From Planctomycetes bacterium B3_Pla (GTDB taxonomy: Bacteria > Planctomycetota > Phycisphaerae > Sedimentisphaerales > Anaerobacaceae): a stretch of DNA of 49,697 bases. A program made the position numbers and the translations under genes. Every line of letters begins with the position of its first letter. The stretch's first letter is position 1. Below the pieces are notes generated by a model. It was not told the DNA's origin and made no database searches. It worked only from the letters and a program-made list of their open reading frames with translations. Positions 24,631-31,869 of this stretch are shown here, one piece after another. The stretch lies in assembly GCA_005223045.1 (NCBI GenBank), contig NJBM01000032.1:1-49697 (forward strand), in the 5' to 3' direction.

Positions 24631-26421
24631 TCATTCGACCAGCACCGCGTCGAATTTACATGACTCACGGCAGACACCGCACTTGATGCACGCTTCGTCG
24701 TCTATTAGTTGCGGCTCTTTGACCTCGCCGCTGATAGCATCCTGGGGACATTGTTTGTTGCAGAGCATACAGCCTTTACACGTCTCAGCGTCGATTCGGT
24801 ACTGGATCAGCGCCTTGCAGACGCCGGCAGGGCACTTCTTCCCGTCAATATGAGCTTCATATTCATCCCGGAAATAACGCAAAGTCGTCAGCACAAGATT
24901 AGGAGCCGTTTGCCCCAATTGGCATAGTGAGGCAGTCTTTATCCCCTCAGAGAGTTCCTGTAAAAACTCTATGTCTGTTTCTTTGCCTTGACCCTCGCAA
25001 ATGTCGGTGAGAATGTCGTACATGGCCTGTAGCCCCTCTCTACAAGAAGTACATTTACCACATGATTCGTCCCTCAGAAAATCGATGAAATACTTGGAGA
25101 CATCAACCATGCACGTGTTCTCATCCATAACTATCATACCGCCGGAACCCATAATCGAGCCTGTTTGCTCCAGACTCTCGTAGTCCACCGGCAGGTCGAG
25201 AAATTGCTCCGGAATGCAGCCACCCGACGGACCTCCCGTCTGAACCGCCTTAAACATCTTGTTTTCCGGTATCCCGCCGCCAATATCATAGATGATTTCA
25301 CGCAGCGTGATACCCATCGGCACTTCCACCAGACCGGCATTGTTAATGTTCCCTGCAAGCGAGAAGACCTTGGTGCCCTTGCTGGTTTCGGTCCCGATTT
25401 CAGAATACCAACCGGCGCCCCGATTGATGATGGGCGGGATGTTCGCCCAAGTCTCGACATTGTTGAGAACTGTCGGTTTCTCCCACAGTCCTTTTTCCGT
25501 TGCATGCACGTGTTTGGAGACAGGTTCAGGCAGCCAGCCCTCGATTGAAGCTCTCAAAGAGCTGGACTCGCCGCAGACAAATGCTCCTGCTCCCTTGAAA
25601 ACCGTCAGGTCGAAATCAAAACCGCTATCGAAAATGTTCTCTCCGAGCAACCCGTATTTCCTGGCTTGATTAATAGCTGTCGTCAATCTCTCTATTGCCA
25701 ATGGGTACTCGATCCGTATGTAGACATAACCGTCCGACGAACCTACGGCATAACCCCCGATAGCCATCCCTTCGATAACCGAGTGAGGATCAGCCTCTAT
25801 GATACTCCTGTCCATGAACGCACCGGGATCTCCCTCGTCGGCGTTGCAGATGACGTACTTAACGTCGCCAGGCGCCTTGCGCGCACTTTCCCATTTTCTG
25901 CCAGTGGCAAAACCGGCGCCTCCTCTTCCGCGTAAGCCTGAGTCCTTGATCTCCTTGACCACGTCTTCCGGACTCATCGACTTCAAAACCTTAGCCAGTG
26001 CCTTGTATCCATCGTTGGCGATGTATTCCTCAATTCTGTCCGGGTCAATCAAGCCTCGATTTCTCAAGGCGATCAATCTCTGCGACTTAAAGAACGGAAT
26101 CTCCAATATGTTCGGAATAGGAGCCTCGTCACCCGGAGGCACATACATTAGAGACTCCACCGGTCTACCTTTTAGGAAATGCTCTTCCACAAGATGGGGA
26201 ATATCCTTTGCCGCCAGAGATCGGTAGAACACTCCCTCGGGCTGCACTATAAGAATCGGCCCCATTACGCACAGCCCACTGGCGCCGGTCGGAACGATCT
26301 GAATCTCATCTTGCAGTGACCGTTTTTCTATCTCGTCTTCAAGGCTTTCTTTTATCTGCAACGCCCCGTTCGAGACGCAGTTCGTACACGTGCAGATCAT
26401 TGCGTGTGTTCGGTATGCCAT
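24631..26421 (-). CDS. nuoF: NuoF/HndC-like NADH-binding flavoprotein
   Basis: The protein has 596 residues. An N-terminal thioredoxin-like extension (CTCTNC, about 10-15) precedes the NuoF core: GLRGRGGAGFATGRKW (NADH site), CNADEGDPGAFMDRSI (FMN site), GAGAFVCGESSSLRASIEG, and the Fe-S motif ESCGKCTSCREG plus a later Cys (LCQLGQ). The C-terminus adds two ferredoxin motifs (CKGCMLCNKQCP, CIKCGVCRESC). This layout is that of HndC/HydB of NAD-dependent bifurcating hydrogenases rather than plain complex I NuoF. It should be the NADH entry or NAD+ exit of the complex. It lies 15 bp after the HndB-like gene. Confidence 0.94.
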   Translation of the reverse strand: MAYRTHAMICTCTNCVSNGALQIKESLEDEIEKRSLQDEIQIVPTGASGLCVMGPILIVQPEGVFYRSLAAKDIPHLVEEHFLKGRPVESLMYVPPGDEAPIPNILEIPFFKSQRLIALRNRGLIDPDRIEEYIANDGYKALAKVLKSMSPEDVVKEIKDSGLRGRGGAGFATGRKWESARKAPGDVKYVICNADEGDPGAFMDRSIIEADPHSVIEGMAIGGYAVGSSDGYVYIRIEYPLAIERLTTAINQARKYGLLGENIFDSGFDFDLTVFKGAGAFVCGESSSLRASIEGWLPEPVSKHVHATEKGLWEKPTVLNNVETWANIPPIINRGAGWYSEIGTETSKGTKVFSLAGNINNAGLVEVPMGITLREIIYDIGGGIPENKMFKAVQTGGPSGGCIPEQFLDLPVDYESLEQTGSIMGSGGMIVMDENTCMVDVSKYFIDFLRDESCGKCTSCREGLQAMYDILTDICEGQGKETDIEFLQELSEGIKTASLCQLGQTAPNLVLTTLRYFRDEYEAHIDGKKCPAGVCKALIQYRIDAETCKGCMLCNKQCPQDAISGEVKEPQLIDDEACIKCGVCRESCKFDAVLVE

Positions 26422-26436
26422 CTTCGCCCAGTTTCC

Positions 26437-26820
26437 TTAAAGGGATTTCTCGTTGCCAACTGAAAGCGCATATTCACTTACTATTTCCCCCCCGACAACG
26501 TGCTTCTCCAGAATTTCTTTTGCCTTGTCCGGCGTTAAATCAACGTATTTCACTGGCGGCTGATCTTTCGCTTCCACCGTTACCATCGGCTCTCGACTGC
26601 AAAGCCCGGCACAACTGGAGGTAGTCAAAATGACGTCCGGTACATCTCGGCTTTCAAGCTCTTTTATTAACGCGGTCATAATAGCCCTCGCGCCGGCCGC
26701 TATCCCACAGGTTCCCATATGAACCACCACCCTGCATCGCCCGATTCCCTGCCGGAGACTGATCGTGTCTTTGACTTGTTGGCCGATCCTGTTCAAGTCT
26801 TCTATTGTGAGTTTACTCAT
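26437..26820 (-). CDS. hndB: Thioredoxin-like [2Fe-2S] ferredoxin, HndB-like
   Basis: This 127-residue protein has the thioredoxin-like ferredoxin pattern: HMGTCGIAAGA and LTTSSCAGLCSREPMV, giving four cysteines for a [2Fe-2S] cluster. GAGG lies 8-11 nt before the ATG. HndB-type proteins sit between NuoE- and NuoF-type subunits in bifurcating hydrogenases, the same order as here (11 bp after the fusion gene, 15 bp before nuoF). Confidence 0.92.
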   Translation of the reverse strand: MSKLTIEDLNRIGQQVKDTISLRQGIGRCRVVVHMGTCGIAAGARAIMTALIKELESRDVPDVILTTSSCAGLCSREPMVTVEAKDQPPVKYVDLTPDKAKEILEKHVVGGEIVSEYALSVGNEKSL

Positions 26821-26831
26821 CCCGGTTTTCC

Positions 26832-27728
26832 TCAGTGATAATGCTGCAGTATCTTGGGAACTTGAGCTTGTTTAACATATCCTTCAATATCATCATTAAT
26901 CGTGACTACGGGCGACTGTCCGCAGCACCCGATGCAATTAACGGTTTCGAGGCTGAACAGCAGGTCTTCGGTTGTTTCGCCCGCTTGGATTTTCAGTTCC
27001 CTCTCAAACGCCTCAAGTATTCTTTGTGCACCTTTCACGTAACAGGCTGTGCCCATGCAAACACTAATCGTGTACTTGCCTCTCGGAGTAAGACTGAAGG
27101 CGTTATAGAATGTTGCCATCCCGTGGATTTGGCTCAATGGTATGTCCAGGTAATGTGCAGTATGGCGCAGAATATCCGGCGGCAGGTATCCACAGCGTGC
27201 ATTGATATCCTGGAGAACAGGCAACACTGCCGCACGCTCGGATTCGTGTCCGGCCAAAATCTCATCAAACACTTCTTGGTCTTCTTCGTTCAAATGGATT
27301 TTGATAAGTTCATCCGTCTCTTCAAAATGAGCGATATTTCTCACGGGACAATTGTTCGTACACGTTCCGCAGCCGGTGCACTTGTCCTCATCGATGTACC
27401 GGGGCTTCTTGTTGATAGTCACTTCGAAATTGCCGGCCGGGCCTTCGACTTTCTGCAATTCGGCGTTTGTAATGATTTCGATGTTGGGGTGCCTGGCCGT
27501 GTCCACGAGTTTGGGTGACAGCAGACACATGGAGCAATCGTTCGTTGGAAAAGTCTTGTCGAGTTGGGCCATTGCCCCGCCTATGCTCGGCTTGCTCTCC
27601 ACGAGATAGACTTTGTAGCCCATGTCGGCCAAATCCAAAGAGGCCTGAATCCCGCCGACGCCGGCCCCGAGGACCATTACAGCCCCTATCTTACCGTCGC
27701 TGCTTTTACTGTCGTTCTTCTTTATCAT
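26832..27728 (-). CDS. Truncated HdrA fused to NuoE (HndA-like)
   Basis: The protein has 298 residues from ATG 27728; an open frame further upstream is inside the hdrA gene and is not used. Residues 1-130 are an HdrA N-terminal part: FAD-binding GAGVGG (21-26), TFPTNDCSMC (59-68) and one ferredoxin motif (C117, C120, C123, C127). It then breaks off and continues, after an acidic linker, as a full NuoE (about 148-298) with its [2Fe-2S] ligands C224-x4-C229 and C265-x3-C269. The frame is continuous, so the join is not a frameshift. NuoE normally partners NuoF; the attached HdrA piece would carry an FAD or at least an Fe-S cluster to the same site, linking the NADH module to the Hdr module. Confidence 0.9.
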   Translation of the reverse strand: MIKKNDSKSSDGKIGAVMVLGAGVGGIQASLDLADMGYKVYLVESKPSIGGAMAQLDKTFPTNDCSMCLLSPKLVDTARHPNIEIITNAELQKVEGPAGNFEVTINKKPRYIDEDKCTGCGTCTNNCPVRNIAHFEETDELIKIHLNEEDQEVFDEILAGHESERAAVLPVLQDINARCGYLPPDILRHTAHYLDIPLSQIHGMATFYNAFSLTPRGKYTISVCMGTACYVKGAQRILEAFERELKIQAGETTEDLLFSLETVNCIGCCGQSPVVTINDDIEGYVKQAQVPKILQHYH

Positions 27729-27757
27729 CCGACTTTCTCTGTAAGCAATTAGTAATG

Positions 27758-29824
27758 CTATGTGACAGCGTCCACCATCGAAAGGAATTGGTCGGTTCGG
27801 AAGTTTTTCAGCTCGCAGGAACTGCTCGGGCACGCAGCCCGGCACGCACCGCAGCCTTGACAGAGAACGTCTTCCACGACCACCACGTGCCTTTTCTCGT
27901 CCATCTTTCGTGCGTCGTACGCGCAAGCTCCGATGCACAGACCACAGCCGCCGCACAACTCTTCATCAACCGAGGCAACGATTGGCTCGGAGGTGAGAGT
28001 GTCGTTGGAGAAGAGATTGAGCACTTTGGATGCAGCACAACCAGCTTGCGCAACGGTATCGGGAATGTCCTTCGGCGCCTGGATGGCGCCGGCGACAAAT
28101 ATACCCGCCGTGCTCGTCTCCACGGGCCTGAGCTTTACATGAGCTTCGGCCAGGAATCCGTTCTCCCCAACCCCTACACGTAGTTTCCGTGCAAACTCCT
28201 CGGTCCCGTGTTGCGGGACAATCGCGCAGGCAAGAACCACCATGTCCGCCGGGATTTCCACCTGCGTTCCGGAAAGCGTGTCCGCTCCCTTAACGATCAG
28301 CTTGCCGTTACGCTTGTATATTCTCGAAACACGGCCGCGCAGATAGACCGTGCCTTCGTCGACCTGTGCGTGCTTGACAAACTCTTCGTAGCGTTTGCCT
28401 CCGGCCCGGATGTCCATGTAAAAGACATAGGCTTGTCCCTCGTGGACGCGATGTTTGTAGAGCCGCGTGTGTTTGGCCGTGTACATGCAGCAGATCTTTG
28501 AGCAGTAAGGAATGCCCTTCGATTCATCACGCGAACCAACGCACTGTATCCACACGACCTCTTTCGGAGCTTTCCCGTCCGATGGTCGCCTGATATCGCC
28601 GCCCGTCGGACCCGCAGCCGAAAGCATCCGCTCAAGTTGCAATCCATCTATGACATCTTCATATTTGCCGTAGCCGTACTCGCCGTACACATCGCGAGGC
28701 AGGGTTTCGTAGCCTGTGGCGATCACAATAGCTCCGACCTTCTCGGTGATGATCTCGTCTTCCTGGTCGAATCTGATCGCCTTGGGACCACAGACTTTTT
28801 CACACACCTTGCACTTGCCCGTCTGGTAGTAGCGGCAGTTTTCACGATCAATCGTAGCGACCTTGGGTTGGGCCTGAGCGAACGGAATGTAGATTGCCCC
28901 CCGAGTACCCAACGGTTTCTTAGGTTTATCGGGATTATGTATCGTAAGGCCGCGATTGAACTCGTCGGGGATCCGTGTTGGGCACTTCTCGGTGCAGATG
29001 CCGCAACCCGTGCATACCGTCTCGTCCACGGAGCGGGCTTTTCTCCTTATCTTTACCTCGAACTGGCCTACAAAACCCGATACTTCCTCTACCTCGGAGT
29101 ATGCGAGCAGCTTAATCTTCTCGTTCTGGGCCACTTCGACTATTTTGGGTGTGAAAATGCAGCTCGCGCAGTCCAATGTCGGAAAAGTCTCGCCGAGTTT
29201 CGCCATGTTTCCGCCTATGGATGATTCTCTCTCCACGAGAATCACCTCATAACCTGACTCGGCGATAGCCAGGGAAGCCTCGATACCCGCAATGCCTCCG
29301 CCGATTACCATCGCGCGTTTGGTGACCGGCGTGCTGGTCGTACTCAGAGAATGGTCACCCCTGATTTTCTCGAGAATTGTCCGGATGATATCGATTGCCT
29401 TCTCCGTTGCTTGCTCGATATCTTCGTGCACCCAGGAACACTGCTCGCGAATGTTGGCAATTTCACAGAGAAACGGATTCAATCCCGCCTTGGCAACGGC
29501 ACGACGGAAAGTAGGTTCGTGCATTTTTGGACTGCATGCTGCGACTATCACGCGATCTAAGTTATGCTCACGTACACCATCTACAATCATCTGCTGGCCC
29601 GGCACGGAACATGTGTACTGATACTCCTGGGCTATCGCCACTCCGGGTTCTTTCGCGATTTCCTCTGCAACACGCTTGACATCGACGGTCTTTGCAATGT
29701 TGATGCCGCAATGGCATACAAAGACACCTACTCGAAGTGTTGGCCGCTTCGCCCCCGTAGCGAACTTGCCGGTATCTCGCCCATCAAGAGAGGTCTTTGC
29801 AGAAGTTGTTGCGTCCACCGTCAT
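27758..29824 (-). CDS. hdrA: Heterodisulfide reductase subunit A (canonical)
   Basis: The protein has 688 residues, the usual HdrA size. Order: N-terminal domain (VCHCGINIA, about 36), FAD-binding GGGIAG (175-180), TFPTLDCASC, ferredoxin motif CTGCGICTEKC, CKVCEKVC, WIQCVGSRD, GGKRYEEF, then two C-terminal ferredoxin motifs (CGGCGLCIGAC, CQGCGACRAAC). HdrA binds the FAD thought to bifurcate electrons between ferredoxin and the HdrBC disulfide-reducing branch. The gene overlaps hdrB by 4 bp, and the fusion gene starts 30 bp later. Confidence 0.96.
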   Translation of the reverse strand: MTVDATTSAKTSLDGRDTGKFATGAKRPTLRVGVFVCHCGINIAKTVDVKRVAEEIAKEPGVAIAQEYQYTCSVPGQQMIVDGVREHNLDRVIVAACSPKMHEPTFRRAVAKAGLNPFLCEIANIREQCSWVHEDIEQATEKAIDIIRTILEKIRGDHSLSTTSTPVTKRAMVIGGGIAGIEASLAIAESGYEVILVERESSIGGNMAKLGETFPTLDCASCIFTPKIVEVAQNEKIKLLAYSEVEEVSGFVGQFEVKIRRKARSVDETVCTGCGICTEKCPTRIPDEFNRGLTIHNPDKPKKPLGTRGAIYIPFAQAQPKVATIDRENCRYYQTGKCKVCEKVCGPKAIRFDQEDEIITEKVGAIVIATGYETLPRDVYGEYGYGKYEDVIDGLQLERMLSAAGPTGGDIRRPSDGKAPKEVVWIQCVGSRDESKGIPYCSKICCMYTAKHTRLYKHRVHEGQAYVFYMDIRAGGKRYEEFVKHAQVDEGTVYLRGRVSRIYKRNGKLIVKGADTLSGTQVEIPADMVVLACAIVPQHGTEEFARKLRVGVGENGFLAEAHVKLRPVETSTAGIFVAGAIQAPKDIPDTVAQAGCAASKVLNLFSNDTLTSEPIVASVDEELCGGCGLCIGACAYDARKMDEKRHVVVVEDVLCQGCGACRAACPSSSCELKNFRTDQFLSMVDAVT

Positions 29825-30687
29825 GCTATTCCTTTTGAAGTGAGAAGCTCTTTACAGCTTACGAGTGATCTTCCGATACCCAGTTCGGCACGATCCAAAC
29901 CAAAGGCCATACCAAGCAACTGGGTGAAATAAAAGACCGGGATCTTGTATTTGATCCCGATCTTCTTGGCAATATCCTCTTGTCGCATGTCCAGGTTTGC
30001 ATGGCACAGCGGGCAGGCCACGCTGATGCAGTCTGCCCCGGATTCCTGGGCCATTTGCAGGATGTCCGCCGTCAGTCTCAGTACAATCTCCGTATGCGTC
30101 AAAGCAAAACTGGCCCCGCAACATTCGGTCCTGTGCGGCCAGTCCACAGCCTCCATTCCTACCGAGGTAAGCAGCTCGTCCATAAACCGAGGCTCCTCAG
30201 GATCGTCAAAATTGGTGACCTTCGGCGGCCGAGTGAGCAAGCAACCATAGTAGCAGGCTACTTTGAGTCCGACATCGCGTTTCTTGGCTTCTGCGATTTT
30301 CTCGGCCCCAACGTCGTGTTTGAGAACATCGATGAAATGCCGTACGTTCACGCTCTGGACATCTTCCACCGACATCATTTTGGATATTTCTGCCCGGATG
30401 CTTTGTTTTTCCGCGATGTGCTTCTGAGCGAACTTGAATCGGCTGAAGCACGCAGAGCAGCACACGAGCATTTCATCGGCGATAGCCTTGGCGGCGATTA
30501 AATTCTTGGCGGGCAGTGCCGTTGCGAGAAGCTCATCAGTGCAGTGAGCCGGTGTTGAGCCGCAGCAACTCCAGTTCGGTACTTCGGCTAATTCGATGCC
30601 GAGCGCCTCGGCAATGGCCTTCGTCGACTCATGGTAATCAATCGCCGTGCCTTCAAGCGAACATCCAGGATAATATGCGTATTTCAT
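29821..30687 (-). CDS. hdrB: Heterodisulfide reductase subunit B
   Basis: The 288-residue protein has two complete CCG domains. The first has PGCSLEG (Cys9), WSCCGSTPAH and LVCCSACFSR; the second has CYYGCLLTRP, TECCGASFAL and VACPLCHANLDMR. In methanogens these motifs hold two noncubane [4Fe-4S] clusters that split the CoM-S-S-CoB disulfide. In bacteria the disulfide or thiol substrate is usually unknown, as here. It is the only HdrB in the window, so all Hdr-type branches may end at it. It follows hdrC by 85 bp. Confidence 0.96.
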   Translation of the reverse strand: MKYAYYPGCSLEGTAIDYHESTKAIAEALGIELAEVPNWSCCGSTPAHCTDELLATALPAKNLIAAKAIADEMLVCCSACFSRFKFAQKHIAEKQSIRAEISKMMSVEDVQSVNVRHFIDVLKHDVGAEKIAEAKKRDVGLKVACYYGCLLTRPPKVTNFDDPEEPRFMDELLTSVGMEAVDWPHRTECCGASFALTHTEIVLRLTADILQMAQESGADCISVACPLCHANLDMRQEDIAKKIGIKYKIPVFYFTQLLGMAFGLDRAELGIGRSLVSCKELLTSKGIA

Positions 30688-30772
30688 TTGTTTCTTCCGA
30701 CCAGTCTTACTTCAGACGCTGAACACGGGCTTCGCTCCGCAGTGTGCTGAAACATAGGAACGCGACGTTATT

Positions 30773-31366
30773 TCAGGCTGAATCTACTTTCTTGCCCCGC
30801 CGCGATGATTTGGCCTTCTCGACGTCCTTGAAGACCGGCTTTGACGTTTTCCTGCCCTTCAGGTTCGGCAATAATCCCAATCGACCTCTGACAAACAGCT
30901 TCGGAGCTTTCGTGATGTCTTTGAAGAAATCGAGCGTTCCGGTGTTGTATCTGCCTATAAGCTCCATCTCGAAAACCCGCCCGTATCGCCTGATCAGGCG
31001 TAGGAAAGTTTGATTGAAGAAGGTCACGCTTCGTTCCGGATTGCGAACACCCTCCTCGAGGGCCAGATTCCGAAGCGCATCCATGATGGCTGCCAAATCC
31101 ACTTCCCGCGGACATCGTGTCGTGCAGGTCTCGCACGACGCACACAGCCATATAGTTCTTGATCGAAGCACCTCATCCACAAGTCCGATTTGAAGTAGTC
31201 GCATTATCTGGTTGGGTTGCGTGTCCATGTCCGCCGCAATTGGACAGCCGGCCGAACACTTTCCACACTGATAGCAGTTCTTGACATCCTGCCCGCTGAG
31301 TTCCTCAACGAGTTCAATCATCTTCGGACGCAATTGCTGTCGCTGGATGCTGTGTTTCACACGCAC
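30773..31366 (-). CDS. hdrC: Heterodisulfide reductase subunit C
   Basis: The 197-residue protein starts at GTG 31366, with AAGG and GGAC just upstream; a second GTG two codons later is possible. It has the two HdrC [4Fe-4S] motifs (CYQCGKCSAGCP and CASCETCTTRCP), a helical middle and a basic tail rich in Lys/Arg. It is the first gene of the operon, about 240 bp after the predicted sigma-54 start. It should relay electrons from HdrA to HdrB in the cytoplasm. A divergent paralogue is at 16165-16725. Confidence 0.94.
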   Translation of the reverse strand: MRVKHSIQRQQLRPKMIELVEELSGQDVKNCYQCGKCSAGCPIAADMDTQPNQIMRLLQIGLVDEVLRSRTIWLCASCETCTTRCPREVDLAAIMDALRNLALEEGVRNPERSVTFFNQTFLRLIRRYGRVFEMELIGRYNTGTLDFFKDITKAPKLFVRGRLGLLPNLKGRKTSKPVFKDVEKAKSSRRGKKVDSA

Positions 31367-31444
31367 GCCTTGGTCCTTTCTAACTTAGCGTTCAGAGTCA
31401 ACTGCAAGGTCCTTCAGAAGCCCTCTCCTGTGACAGCAACTCGA

Positions 31445-31459
31445 CAATTGCCGCAATTG
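31445..31459. promoter_or_regulatory. Inverted repeat CAATTGC-C-GCAATTG in the operon leader
   Basis: Seven-base perfect arms surround one base. It lies within the predicted untranslated leader of the Hdr operon, about 80 nt before the hdrC start. It could be an operator for a second regulator or a small RNA hairpin. Only the symmetry is seen. Confidence 0.35.
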
Positions 31460-31618
31460 GTCGTCATTGCATGAGTCGTTCCTGGACTCCGTCCCCGTCA
31501 GTTGTATTGCAGAACTTGCCGCAACCTCATTAACTACAATATGATACGTAATTCCGTGTAATCTTGAGTGCTGCTTTCAATGCTCCCTGGCAGCTTGCAC
31601 AATAATACCTCAGCACAA

Positions 31619-31634
31619 AGCAAGTGCTGTGCCA
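31619..31634 (-). promoter_or_regulatory. Sigma-54 (-24/-12) promoter of the hdr operon
   Basis: Read on the minus strand the sequence is TGGCACAGCACTTGCT, against the consensus TGGCACG-R-N3-TTGCW: one mismatch (A for G at position 7), with GG and GC exactly 10 nt apart. Transcription would start near 31607, leaving a leader of about 240 nt before hdrC. The rest of 31367-31869 holds the leader repeat, this promoter and three inverted repeats; I see no gene there. Confidence 0.8.
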
Positions 31635-31756
31635 CCAGGATTTTTGCAGGGATTCGACAGTTTATGAGGATTGCAAGTGCTTGAATCGAAGGCAATTACA
31701 GAAATAGGAAGCGAGCGGCGAGTTGCTCATGGCGCATTACTGCTGTACCCTGCACT

Positions 31757-31775
31757 CTGTAAGGAATCATTACAG
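31757..31775. promoter_or_regulatory. Activator site 1: CTGTAA-N7-TTACAG
   Basis: This perfect inverted repeat with 6-base arms and a 7-base spacer lies about 130 bp upstream of the -24 element, in the range usual for enhancer sites of sigma-54 activators. It shares the core TGTAA-N7-TTACA with sites 2 and 3. The likely binder is the activator encoded at 31870-33243. Confidence 0.65.
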
Positions 31776-31827
31776 CTTGGCGGCGTTCGCCGTTGTAAGG
31801 TGTTTCAGCAGCTACACTTCCACATGG

Positions 31828-31846
31828 GTGTAAACAGACATTACAC
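31828..31846. promoter_or_regulatory. Activator site 2: GTGTAA-N7-TTACAC
   Basis: A second perfect inverted repeat with the same arm length, spacer and core as site 1, about 200 bp upstream of the -24 element. Its last base is shared with site 3. Confidence 0.65.
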
Positions 31847-31864
31847 TGTAACGTTTGTTTACGA
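31846..31864. promoter_or_regulatory. Activator site 3: CTGTAA-N7-TTACGA (imperfect)
   Basis: A third copy of the TGTAA-N7-TTACx pattern, with one mismatch in the right arm, centred 18 bp from site 2 and ending 5 bp before the activator's stop codon. Tandem sites of this kind allow cooperative binding of activator dimers. Confidence 0.5.
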
Positions 31865-31869
31865 TACTA

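Noticed and set aside
26832..27956. Longer start for the HdrA-NuoE fusion (to 27956)
   Set aside because: The extra 76 codons lie inside the hdrA 3' end in another frame and give an Arg-rich, non-homologous sequence.
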